A stretch of 33,381 bases of DNA from Bacillota bacterium (GTDB lineage: Bacteria > Bacillota > Clostridia > Peptostreptococcales > Anaerovoracaceae): assembly GCA_029006195.1 (NCBI GenBank), contig JAQXGH010000014.1, positions 1 through 33,381 of the forward strand, written 5' to 3'. The notes under the pieces were generated by a model. That model saw only the letters and a list, made by a program, of their open reading frames with translations. It did no database searches and had not been told where the DNA came from. The position numbers and the translations under genes were made by a program. Positions 8,255 through 15,797 of this stretch are shown here, one piece after another (the first letter of the stretch is position 1; every line of letters starts with the position of its first letter).

Positions 8255-9358
8255 ATGCCAGAATCAATCGTATCCATACAGAATGTAAACAAGTATTTTG
8301 GTGATAACCATGTAATTAAAGATTTGAATCTGGAAATTGAAGAAGGCGAATTCCTTACTCTGCTAGGCCCTTCGGGATGTGGTAAAACTACAATCCTTAG
8401 AATGATAGCTGGATTTGAGGATGCAACTGATGGAACAATTCTTGTTCAAGGGGAACATGTTGAGGACAAAGAAGCTTTTGAAAGAGACGTAAACACTGTT
8501 TTTCAGAGCTATGCGCTCTTCCCTCACATGACTGTATATGACAATATCGCTTACGGTCTTAAAGTTAAAAAGGTTCCTAAGGATGAAATCAAGGAAAGAG
8601 TTAAAGAAATGCTCGAACTGGTTCAGCTGATGGGATTTGAAGGCAGAAAACCTGATGCAATGTCAGGTGGTCAGAAGCAGAGAGTTGCCATAGCTAGAGC
8701 ACTTATTAACAATCCTAAGGTACTTCTTCTTGACGAACCTCTGGGAGCACTGGACCTGCAGCTGAGAAAGCAGATGCAGATCGAACTTAAGAGACTGCAG
8801 CAGAAGCTGAACATTACTTTCGTATATGTAACTCATGACCAGGAAGAAGCAATGACTATGAGTGACCGTATCGCTGTAATGAAGGGTGGAGTAATTGAAC
8901 ACCTGGCTAGCCCAAGTGAGATTTACAATAAGCCAAGAACTAAGTTTGTAGCAAGCTTCATCGGAGAGTCAAATATCTTCTCCGGCAAAGTCGCTGCAGT
9001 TGAAAACGGAATCGCAATTGTTGAGACAGATTGTGGACTTTGCAAGATGCCTGCAGAAGACTTCGCAGAAGGCGATCTCGTACACCTGTGCATCAGACCA
9101 GAAGTTATTCAGTACAGCAAGACACCGGTTGATGGCTTCGGAATCAGCGGTCAGGTTAAGAACAGAATCTTCGTTGGTTCAGTTCACAGAACTCTAATTA
9201 CTATGCCTACAGGATATGATGCTAGAGTTAACCGTGTTAAGGCTGACAATTCGTACAATGAAGGCGACAATCTGTATCTCTATTGGGATATGGAAGATGT
9301 TACTGGAATCCGTGCTCAGAAGGAAGACTTCGAAAGCGAGGAAGTAGAGGAGGAGTAA
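8255..9358 (+). CDS. ABC importer ATPase, PotA-like (polyamine/opine family)
   Basis: Cytoplasmic ATP-binding subunit of a type I importer. Walker A GPSGCGKTT (38-46), signature MSGGQKQRVAIARAL (from 136), Walker B LLLDEP (D160, E161), switch VTHDQEEAM and a C-terminal TOBE-type domain (about 285-350) are all intact. It starts 51 bases after the deglycase gene with an AGGAG site. It is followed by two permease genes and a binding-protein gene in the order of potABCD. Automatic annotation would call it PotA, but the context is an Amadori-compound pathway. Related family members are known to carry opines as well as polyamines. Confidence 0.93.
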   Translation: MPESIVSIQNVNKYFGDNHVIKDLNLEIEEGEFLTLLGPSGCGKTTILRMIAGFEDATDGTILVQGEHVEDKEAFERDVNTVFQSYALFPHMTVYDNIAYGLKVKKVPKDEIKERVKEMLELVQLMGFEGRKPDAMSGGQKQRVAIARALINNPKVLLLDEPLGALDLQLRKQMQIELKRLQQKLNITFVYVTHDQEEAMTMSDRIAVMKGGVIEHLASPSEIYNKPRTKFVASFIGESNIFSGKVAAVENGIAIVETDCGLCKMPAEDFAEGDLVHLCIRPEVIQYSKTPVDGFGISGQVKNRIFVGSVHRTLITMPTGYDARVNRVKADNSYNEGDNLYLYWDMEDVTGIRAQKEDFESEEVEEE

Positions 9359-9361
9359 ACC

Positions 9362-10261
9362 ATGGCTACTAATAAAGGAACTACTCTTGCCATGGGTGGA
9401 AGAGGACATGGTCTTAAGAGCAAGGCACCAGCAATGGCTACTGCCGGCCCTGTTTCCATCTGGATGATCTTGTTTGTAATGCTTCCACTAATCTACATTC
9501 TGTTTATCAGTTTCATGACAAGAAACACTTTTGGAGGAATTGATTATTCTTTCACAGTTGAAAACTATACAGAGATGTTACAGCCTCTTTATCTTAAGGT
9601 GATTTTCAAGTCACTTAAGATGGCATTTGTAACAACTGTAGTTTGTCTTTTAGTTGGTTATCCGCTGGCATACTGGATCGCAAGCAAGCCACCAAAACTT
9701 GCAGCTAAGCTCCTTATGCTGGTTATGATACCATACTGGACAAGCTCACTTGTTAGACTGTACAGCCTTAACCTGCTGGCAATGCCAAATGGCTTTATAA
9801 GTTTGGCTCTGATGAAGCTGAATATTATCGATAAGCCGCTGGACATTCTCTACAGTGACGGAATGGTATTCGCAGGACTTTTAGTAGCACTGCTGCCATT
9901 CTCAGTACTGCCGCTCTATTCATCGATCGAAAAGATGGATAGATCGCTTATTGAAGCATCTAAGGACTTAGGTGCTAACTCATTCGTTACATTTAAGAAT
10001 ATTACAATACCACAGACTTTCCCAGGTATCGTAGGATGCATAATCCTGGTATTCATTCCAGCACTCGGAATGTACTATGTACCTGAAATCATGGGTGGAG
10101 GCAAGGTAATGCTCATTGGTACACTTGTAAAGAACCAGTTCCTGGTAACAAAGAACTGGCCGTTCGGTGCATCACTGGCTATCCTGCTGATATTCATTAC
10201 ACTGGCTATACTGTGGATATACACAAGATTTGCTAAGCTTGAAGATCTGGAGGTGTGCTAA
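9362..10261 (+). CDS. ABC importer permease, PotB-like
   Basis: Inner-membrane permease with about six helices, starting near residue 30 after a polar glycine-rich N-terminus. The ATPase-docking EAA loop is EASKDLGANSFVTFKNITIP, followed by the conserved FPGI turn. It begins 3 bases after the ATPase stop codon, with its ribosome site (GAGGAG) inside the end of that gene. It should pair with the next gene product as a heterodimer. Confidence 0.93.
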   Translation: MATNKGTTLAMGGRGHGLKSKAPAMATAGPVSIWMILFVMLPLIYILFISFMTRNTFGGIDYSFTVENYTEMLQPLYLKVIFKSLKMAFVTTVVCLLVGYPLAYWIASKPPKLAAKLLMLVMIPYWTSSLVRLYSLNLLAMPNGFISLALMKLNIIDKPLDILYSDGMVFAGLLVALLPFSVLPLYSSIEKMDRSLIEASKDLGANSFVTFKNITIPQTFPGIVGCIILVFIPALGMYYVPEIMGGGKVMLIGTLVKNQFLVTKNWPFGASLAILLIFITLAILWIYTRFAKLEDLEVC

Positions 10262-11113
10262 ATGAACACAGTAAAGAACACCAGATTGAGCAAGAGATTA
10301 AAAAGAAAACGTGCAGCAAGAATAGGAAGCAATATATATGCAACACTGGTTTTCATTTTCATATATATTCCTATCGCAATGATGGTGCTGTTCTCATTTA
10401 ATGATCAGAGAACAAATTATTACTGGAATGGCTTCACACTTGACTGGTATGAATATCTGTTTACCAGATCAGATCTTTGGGAGTACCTGGTAATTTCATT
10501 GATCGTTGCACTGGCATCAGTAATACTATCACTGATTGTTGGAGTGCTTGGGGCAATGGGTCTTGCTAGATTTGAATTCAAGCTCAAGAAACTCATCAAC
10601 AACTCACTGTACATTCCGATCGTTGTACCGGAAGTTGTTCTTGGTATTTCAATGCTGATGCTGTTTGAAACATGCCATTTCCCACTGGGACTTTGGTCAA
10701 TCATACTGGCGCATACAACGTTCTGTATTCCGTTCGTTATTATTATCATGAGAGGTAGAATGGCAGGCATGGATATGTCTATCGAAGAAGCTTCTCAGGA
10801 TCTGGGCGCCAATAGAATAGTTACGTTCTTCAGAGTAACACTGCCGCTTCTTGTACCTGGAATCCTTTCTAGTGCATTTATGGCATTTACTTTGTCGATA
10901 GATGATGTTATCATCACAAACTTTGTAGCAGGTCCTTATGCGACAACTTTACCTATTAAGATTCTCTCAATGGTTAAGGTTGGTCTGAAACCTGAAGTTA
11001 ACGCGATGACTACAATAATGATTCTCGTTCTCGTTATTGGTGTTGCGCTTAACAGTGTATTTCAGGCTCTTCTCAAGAAGAGAGCTGTTACAAGCAATAA
11101 GACATACTTTTAA
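10262..11113 (+). CDS. ABC importer permease, PotC-like
   Basis: Second membrane subunit, about six helices. The first helix follows a very basic N-terminus (RLSKRLKRKRAAR). The EAA loop is EEASQDLGANRIVTFFRVTLP. The TAA stop of the PotB-like gene touches this ATG, and GGAGGTG at the end of that gene supplies the ribosome site, so the two are translationally coupled. The C-terminal helix runs into a short basic tail (LLKKRAVTSNKTYF). Confidence 0.93.
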   Translation: MNTVKNTRLSKRLKRKRAARIGSNIYATLVFIFIYIPIAMMVLFSFNDQRTNYYWNGFTLDWYEYLFTRSDLWEYLVISLIVALASVILSLIVGVLGAMGLARFEFKLKKLINNSLYIPIVVPEVVLGISMLMLFETCHFPLGLWSIILAHTTFCIPFVIIIMRGRMAGMDMSIEEASQDLGANRIVTFFRVTLPLLVPGILSSAFMAFTLSIDDVIITNFVAGPYATTLPIKILSMVKVGLKPEVNAMTTIMILVLVIGVALNSVFQALLKKRAVTSNKTYF

Positions 11114-11146
11114 TCCGTGTGTATTATGATTAGTTAGGAGGATAAA

Positions 11147-12241
11147 ATGAAAGGTATGAAAAAATTAGTTGCAATTGCTATGATGGTTGCAATGGTATTC
11201 TCATTTACTGCTTGCGGCGGCGGTGGCGGCTCAGCAGAAGATAATGGTGAAGTAAACATTCTTATGTGGTCAAACTACATGGCTGATGATGTTGTTGCTA
11301 AGTTCGAAGATGAAACTGGTATTAAGGTAAACTTCTCATACATGAGCACATCAGAAGAAGCTGCAGCTAAGATTACAAGCGGTGGCGGAGATGAATATGA
11401 CCTGGTTATGCCATGTGACGCTGACCTGACAGGACTCATCAACGGCGGATATCTGGAAGAAATAAATCTGGATAACGTTCCTAATCTCGAAAACCTGGGC
11501 GAACCATACAAGTACAGAAAGGATATCGACCCTGAAAATAAGTATGCTATCCCATATCTGATGAACTTCGTATACGTTGTTTACAACCAGGAAACTTGCC
11601 CGGTTGAAATCGACGAATACAAGGATCTGCTTGATCCAGCTCTGAAGGGCCAGATCGCATCAGTAACTGGTCAGAGAAATCTGTTCCCAATCGCACTGGC
11701 TTCACTGGGTTACAACCCTAACAGCACAGACGAAGACGAAATCAAGGAAGCTTATGAATGGCTTAAGGGATACGTTCCAAACGTTGCTGGTTTCGACTCA
11801 GACAGTGCTGAAACAATGCTGATCAACGGCGTAGCATCAGTTGGTTTCCTGTTCGATGGACAGGCTTCAAAGGGCTTCTCAAACATGCCTGAAGGTACTC
11901 TGAAGGTTGCTGAACTGAAGGACCCTATCCAGCTGGGCGTTGACGAACTGGTAATTCCTGCTGGCGCAAAGAACAAGGAAAATGCAGAAGCATTCCTGAA
12001 CTTCATTCTCGATGCAGATAATATGTCAGAAAACCTCCAGATCATGATGGACCAGGATGGTCAGGGCTATGCATGTCCTAACCAGGCAGCAGTAGACAAG
12101 ATGGGTGAAGATTACAGAACTCAGCCTGCACTTGACATTCCAGAAGAAATGAAGGCTAACTACTTCCTGCAGCTGGATGTTGGCGATGCAGCTAAGGTTT
12201 ATGACAAGTACTGGACAATGCTGATGTCAGATGAACAGTAG
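11147..12241 (+). CDS. PotD-like substrate-binding lipoprotein, probably not for polyamines
   Basis: Extracellular lipid-anchored receptor. The signal peptide ends in FTAC with lipid-modified Cys23, then a glycine linker and a type II periplasmic-binding fold (about 34-364). Aligned by eye with E. coli PotD, framework residues are kept: W41 for Trp34, Y44 for Tyr37, D266 for Asp257, Y308 for Tyr293, and the Gln of LQLDVG for Gln327. Most polyamine contacts are changed: Glu36 to N43, Ser83 to C90, Tyr85 to A92, Asp168 to G175, Glu171 to N178, Trp229 to F236 and Trp255 to G264. This argues for another ligand, most simply an Amadori compound given the frlD and frlB neighbours. Excellent AGGAGG site; last gene before a strong terminator. 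Confidence 0.9.
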   Translation: MKGMKKLVAIAMMVAMVFSFTACGGGGGSAEDNGEVNILMWSNYMADDVVAKFEDETGIKVNFSYMSTSEEAAAKITSGGGDEYDLVMPCDADLTGLINGGYLEEINLDNVPNLENLGEPYKYRKDIDPENKYAIPYLMNFVYVVYNQETCPVEIDEYKDLLDPALKGQIASVTGQRNLFPIALASLGYNPNSTDEDEIKEAYEWLKGYVPNVAGFDSDSAETMLINGVASVGFLFDGQASKGFSNMPEGTLKVAELKDPIQLGVDELVIPAGAKNKENAEAFLNFILDADNMSENLQIMMDQDGQGYACPNQAAVDKMGEDYRTQPALDIPEEMKANYFLQLDVGDAAKVYDKYWTMLMSDEQ

Positions 12242-12280
12242 ATACGATTGAAAACAATTAGTTTTCTTCATTTTCAATTT

Positions 12281-12307
12281 GCCGCTCCGTAAGGGAGCGG
12301 CTTTTTT
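12281..12307 (+). terminator. Intrinsic terminator of the frlB-pot operon
   Basis: Perfect 8-bp GC-rich stem, GCCGCTCC (12281-12288) with GGAGCGGC (12294-12301), 5-base loop, then six T. A second weaker pairing just upstream (ATTGAAAA 12247-12254 with TTTTCAAT 12271-12278) may add to it. Confidence 0.9.
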
Positions 12308-12374
12308 GCCTTTGCACATAGGGTAAAATTCATAAAAATACAAGTAAGTGCAAAAATATGCAATAACTAGGTAT

Positions 12375-12404
12375 TTGTTATAGCGTTTACGTGCATATTA
12401 TGAT
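12375..12404 (+). promoter_or_regulatory. Candidate promoter for the small protein-nhaC pair
   Basis: TTGTTA (12375-12380), an 18-base spacer, then TATGAT (12399-12404), which overlaps a TAAAAT. It lies after the upstream terminator and 47 bases before the start codon at 12451. Confidence 0.45.
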
Positions 12405-12450
12405 AAAATGTGCGAGATGGAAACACGTGTTTTTAATTAAAGGAGAGAAA

Positions 12451-12765
12451 ATGGCTAGAAAAATTATTGTAAGAAGAAAGAACACCAGACTTGTTGCGGA
12501 CAAGGCAATTTTCGGTGTTTATGTGGATGGCGAGAGAGTTTTTGCCATCGCAAACGGTAAGGCTGATCAAGTAGTCGTTTCTGATGAAGAACATTCAATT
12601 CAGGTAGTAAACGAAACATCACTTGATAAGGAAACTGGAGAATTTATAAAAACAACACAGTACACTGACCCGATGACAATACCTGCAGGTACAGAAGATG
12701 TGGACTTCTTAATGGAGCTTAAGCCACTATCAAGACGTACTCTGCAGCTTAAGCGAATAAAATAA
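12451..12765 (+). CDS. Small beta-rich protein of unknown function
   Basis: 104 aa, not recognised with certainty. After a basic start (ARKIIVRRKNTRL), residues 20-54 read as a beta-strand pattern of the form 'V-V-D-G ... I-NG ... V-V ... H-I-V' (VYVDGERVFAIANGK, then EHSIQVV). This is reminiscent of PEGA or DUF2846-like beta-sandwich domains. The C-terminus is again basic. It has no signal peptide or membrane segment. The AGGAG site (12441-12445) selects ATG 12451 over an upstream in-frame ATG-like start at 12391 that has no ribosome site. Its stop codon overlaps the ribosome site of the nhaC gene, so the two are tightly coupled, but a functional link is only inferred. Confidence 0.7.
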   Translation: MARKIIVRRKNTRLVADKAIFGVYVDGERVFAIANGKADQVVVSDEEHSIQVVNETSLDKETGEFIKTTQYTDPMTIPAGTEDVDFLMELKPLSRRTLQLKRIK

Positions 12766-12779
12766 GGAGTGTGTTTTTT

Positions 12780-14303
12780 ATGAACATGGATGGTAAGGTT
12801 AAAATGCCAAGGAAGCCAGGGCTGGGACATGCGCTAATCTCATTTGGCGTCCTTGTTGGTGTAATGGCACTTAGTATTATTAAATTTGGCGTAGACGTTC
12901 ACGTGCCTATGTTCTGTGGTGTAATTATCTCTGCAGCTGTAGCTCTTTATCTTGGCTACAAGTGGGATTTCATCGAAAGAGCAATGATGAACGGCATATA
13001 CAACGCGCTGCAAGCTGTAATAATACTGATGATAGTAGGTATACTCGTAGGTATATGGGTAGTAGCAGGCGTAGTGCCAGCGATGATCTACTTTGGCCTG
13101 AAGCTTTTGTCTCCATCTATATTCCTGGTGGCAGCGCTTCTGATTTGCTCAATTACATCACTGGCAACAGGTACTTCATGGGGCACTATGGGTACAATGG
13201 GTCTGGCGCTTATCGGTATCGCTACAGGACTTGGCATCCCTCCAGAAATGGCAGCTGGTGCTATTATCAGTGGTGCATACTTCGGAGATAAGATGACTCC
13301 AATGTCAGATACTACTAATCTGGCTCCAGCAATGGCAGGTACAGATGTTATCACTCATGTTAAGTTTATGTTACTTCCAACAGGCATCGTATACGGAATT
13401 TCAATTGTAGTTTTCCTGATTATGGGAATCAGCTACAGTAAGAGCGGACAGGCTGCTGGACTTGATGAAGTTCAGGCAATGAGCGAAGCGCTTTCAGGTA
13501 TGTTTAATATCAATATTTTCTTACTGATTCCACCGCTTCTTGTTATTGTGCTTGTAGCCTTTAAGGTACCGGCTATCCCTGGAATTACTGCAGGTATCAT
13601 AGCAGGCGCTATTCTCGGCGTTATCTTCCAGCACGGAAGCTGCGGATGGGGAGAACTTATGGACTGCGGAATGAACGGATACGTATGCGAAACAGGCAAC
13701 GCGGCAATAGACAGCCTGCTTTCAACTGGTGGTATTAACAATATGCTGTTCTCTGTATCGCTTACAATTATCGCGATGATGTTCGGCGGTATCATGGAAG
13801 AAACAGGACAGCTTCAGGCTGTAGTTTCAAAGATTATGAAGCTCGCTAAGACTCCTAAGTCACTGGTTGTTACAACAGAAGCTACTTGCATTTTAAGTAA
13901 TGCTTTCATGCCTGAACAGTACATTTCAATCGTTGTACCAGGAAGAATGTATCAGCAGACATATAAGAATATGGGCCTTCACCCTAAGACATTATCAAAT
14001 GCGCTTGAATCTGCAGGTACTGTAACTTCAGCACTTATCCCTTGGAATACATGTGGTGTATTTATTCTGGCAACACTGGGAGTATCAACATTTGATTACT
14101 TACCATATGCGATCTTTAATCTTCTTATGCCTATTACTGTAGCAGTTATGGCTTTCATGGGCCTTACTATTGCTGATAAGGATGGCTACAGAATGACGAA
14201 GAGAGCCCAGGCCAAGAAGGCTGCTGATATCGAATCCGGAGCTTTTAAGCCACAGACTGAAGAGAAGAATGAAGGAGAAGCTGTTCCATACGGCATCGAT
14301 TAA
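12780..14303 (+). CDS. nhaC: NhaC-family Na+/H+ antiporter
   Basis: Integral membrane antiporter, about 507 aa and some 11-12 hydrophobic segments. The family hallmark is SGAYFGDKMTPMSDTTNLAP, preceded by a glycine-rich TGTSWGTMGTMG loop. A second conserved helix pair holds SNAFMPEQYISIVVPGRMY. ATG 12780 is chosen with AAGGAG at 12764-12769; an in-frame GTG at 12771 sits only one base from that site. NhaC proteins normally expel Na+ in exchange for protons, though relatives work as organic-acid or amino-acid exchangers, so a role in handling products of the neighbouring Amadori pathway is possible but unproven. The basic cytoplasmic tail is about 40 residues. Confidence 0.92.
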   Translation: MNMDGKVKMPRKPGLGHALISFGVLVGVMALSIIKFGVDVHVPMFCGVIISAAVALYLGYKWDFIERAMMNGIYNALQAVIILMIVGILVGIWVVAGVVPAMIYFGLKLLSPSIFLVAALLICSITSLATGTSWGTMGTMGLALIGIATGLGIPPEMAAGAIISGAYFGDKMTPMSDTTNLAPAMAGTDVITHVKFMLLPTGIVYGISIVVFLIMGISYSKSGQAAGLDEVQAMSEALSGMFNINIFLLIPPLLVIVLVAFKVPAIPGITAGIIAGAILGVIFQHGSCGWGELMDCGMNGYVCETGNAAIDSLLSTGGINNMLFSVSLTIIAMMFGGIMEETGQLQAVVSKIMKLAKTPKSLVVTTEATCILSNAFMPEQYISIVVPGRMYQQTYKNMGLHPKTLSNALESAGTVTSALIPWNTCGVFILATLGVSTFDYLPYAIFNLLMPITVAVMAFMGLTIADKDGYRMTKRAQAKKAADIESGAFKPQTEEKNEGEAVPYGID

Positions 14304-14322
14304 ATGATATAAAAATATTAAT

Positions 14323-14361
14323 AAAAAGATGCATCCGCGGCTGTTGTTGCATCTTTTTTTT
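14323..14361 (+). terminator. Intrinsic terminator after nhaC
   Basis: 11-bp stem, AAAAAGATGCA (14323-14333) with TGCATCTTTTT (14348-14358), 14-base loop and an 8-T run. The A/T symmetry means it could also work on the opposite strand. Its right side also contains the -35 of the next promoter. Confidence 0.85.
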
Positions 14362-14372
14362 GATGTTACAAT
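14344..14372 (+). promoter_or_regulatory. Promoter embedded in the nhaC terminator; possibly leaderless transcript
   Basis: TTGTTG (14344-14349), a 17-base spacer made of the terminator arm and T-run, then TACAAT (14367-14372). Transcription would be expected to begin about seven bases later, at or next to the ATG at 14380. A shifted -10, TACTAT (14372-14377), would start inside the gene. Confidence 0.5.
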
Positions 14373-14379
14373 ACTATTC

Positions 14380-15039
14380 ATGAATAAGAAAAATAGTACA
14401 AGAATGAATGGGGGCTCTGCCGTATCAGCTTCATCAATCAGACGTAGGAAAAAGAGAGAGAAGAAGCGCAGGAGAAACAGAGCAATTAGAATTCTGGTTG
14501 TAATTATATTGATTCTACTGGGTGCTACGCTGGCAATAGGCATACCGTACAGTAGAAACCAACTTCATTTACCGATAAGCTCACATGTAACTGATTATGA
14601 GGACACGATCAATGAGTATGCTAAGGAATATGGCATTTCAGAATACACAGGGCTAATAGAGGCGGTAATGATGCAGGAGTCTAAGGGAAGAGGTAATGAT
14701 CCTATGCAGGCCGCTGAGGGTAATTACAATACTCAATACCCTAAGAGACCTGGCGGAATTCAGAATCCAGAATACTCGATCGACTGCGGTGTTCATCAAT
14801 TGGCAGATGCATTAGAAATGGCAGGCTGCACAGGCCCTGAGGATCAAGAGAAAGTTATGCTGGCACTACAGGGATATAACTTCGGAGACGGATATATAAC
14901 CTGGGCTATCGAAAATTATGGTGGATATTCAGAAGAAAATGCTGAAGAGTTCGCTGAACTCATGAAGAAGAGCCTGAAGACTAATACATACGGCGACAAA
15001 CATTACGTTAAACATGTTATGCGATATTACTCTTATTAA
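14380..15039 (+). CDS. Membrane-anchored lysozyme-like muramidase (CwlT N-domain type)
   Basis: About 219 aa. A very basic cytoplasmic N-terminus (20-37) is followed by one membrane helix (37-57) and an extracellular lysozyme-like domain (70-219). The domain carries IEAVMMQESKGRGNDPMQAA (93-112), matching the lysozyme-like domain found in CwlT and Tn916 ORF14-type proteins; E100 is the expected catalytic acid. It should cut glycan strands of peptidoglycan at the outer face of the membrane. Unlike CwlT it lacks a C-terminal NlpC/P60 domain. No ribosome site precedes ATG 14380, nor the later in-frame ATG 14404. The more upstream in-frame ATG at 14329 lies inside the terminator. A methyltransferase gene follows after 12 bases. 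Confidence 0.8.
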   Translation: MNKKNSTRMNGGSAVSASSIRRRKKREKKRRRNRAIRILVVIILILLGATLAIGIPYSRNQLHLPISSHVTDYEDTINEYAKEYGISEYTGLIEAVMMQESKGRGNDPMQAAEGNYNTQYPKRPGGIQNPEYSIDCGVHQLADALEMAGCTGPEDQEKVMLALQGYNFGDGYITWAIENYGGYSEENAEEFAELMKKSLKTNTYGDKHYVKHVMRYYSY

Positions 15040-15051
15040 GGAGGTTAAAAA

Positions 15052-15744
15052 ATGGCAAGAAATAGCGTGAAGTATTGGGAAAGAATCAGTTCTGTATATG
15101 CAGGATATCTTAAGAAAAATAAGAAATGTTACAATGAACTGTGTAAGGAAATAAAAGAAAACCTGGAGCCAGGCATGCTGGTTCTGGAACTGTCCTGCGG
15201 CAGCGGTATGATCACTAAGAAGCTGGCAGATAGCGTACTGGAATGGACAGCGACAGATCCATCGCCTAAGAACCTTCAGAATGCCAGAAAGTTATACAGA
15301 AAGAATAAGGGCAGAGGAACAAACTTTAGAATTGAATCATTCGGCAGCATTAAGTATGAATCAAGCACATTCGATGCAGTTGTATTACCAAATGCTCTTC
15401 AGGTTATGGAAGCTCCAGACAAGGCCTTAAAGGAAATCTGCAGAGTACTTAGACCTGGCGGAATGATCATCGCGCCAACATTTGTATTTGACCGCGATTA
15501 TTCCATTGCTCAGACTATCAAGATGAACGTAACTGGCTTTAAGATGAAGAATAAGTGGACTTCAGATGAGCTGGCCGAATTCGTAGAAAAGTACGGTTTC
15601 ATTGTCGAAACTCAGCATCTTATTGAAGGTAAGCCTGTAGATGAATGCCTCATTGTTGCTAAGAAAAAGACTGCACGCGATTCAGTAAAAGAAGGCGGTA
15701 AGACTGTTATCGGCTCACTGATAAATTTGGCATCAAAGAAATAA
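15052..15744 (+). CDS. Class I SAM-dependent methyltransferase (Methyltransf_11 type)
   Basis: 230 aa soluble Rossmann-fold methyltransferase. Motif I is VLELSCGSG (44-52), the acidic end of strand 2 is ATDPS (67-71), and the post-motif region VVLPNALQVMEAPDKAL and VLRPGGMIIAP are typical of the UbiE/Methyltransf_11 group. The substrate is unknown; relatives act on quinones, lipids and small molecules. AAGGAGG lies just after the stop of the lysozyme gene, so both share a transcript. The basic C-terminal tail (about 203-230) is extra to the fold and might contact membrane or nucleic acid. Confidence 0.85.
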   Translation: MARNSVKYWERISSVYAGYLKKNKKCYNELCKEIKENLEPGMLVLELSCGSGMITKKLADSVLEWTATDPSPKNLQNARKLYRKNKGRGTNFRIESFGSIKYESSTFDAVVLPNALQVMEAPDKALKEICRVLRPGGMIIAPTFVFDRDYSIAQTIKMNVTGFKMKNKWTSDELAEFVEKYGFIVETQHLIEGKPVDECLIVAKKKTARDSVKEGGKTVIGSLINLASKK

Positions 15745-15756
15745 GAAATAAAATTA

Positions 15757-15781
15757 AGAGACTGCTTATGAAGCAGTCTCT
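15757..15781. terminator. Bidirectional terminator between convergent genes
   Basis: Perfect 11-bp stem, AGAGACTGCTT (15757-15767) with AAGCAGTCTCT (15771-15781), 3-base loop. On the minus strand the stem is followed by a T-rich run, so termination should be better for the minus-strand EIIC gene than for the methyltransferase gene. Confidence 0.75.
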
Positions 15782-15797
15782 ATTCGATTGCCGTTAA

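Noticed and set aside
8255-12241. Spermidine/putrescine transporter PotABCD as the functional name
   Set aside because: The family match is real but the receptor lacks most polyamine contacts and the neighbours are Amadori-pathway genes, so only the family type is stated.
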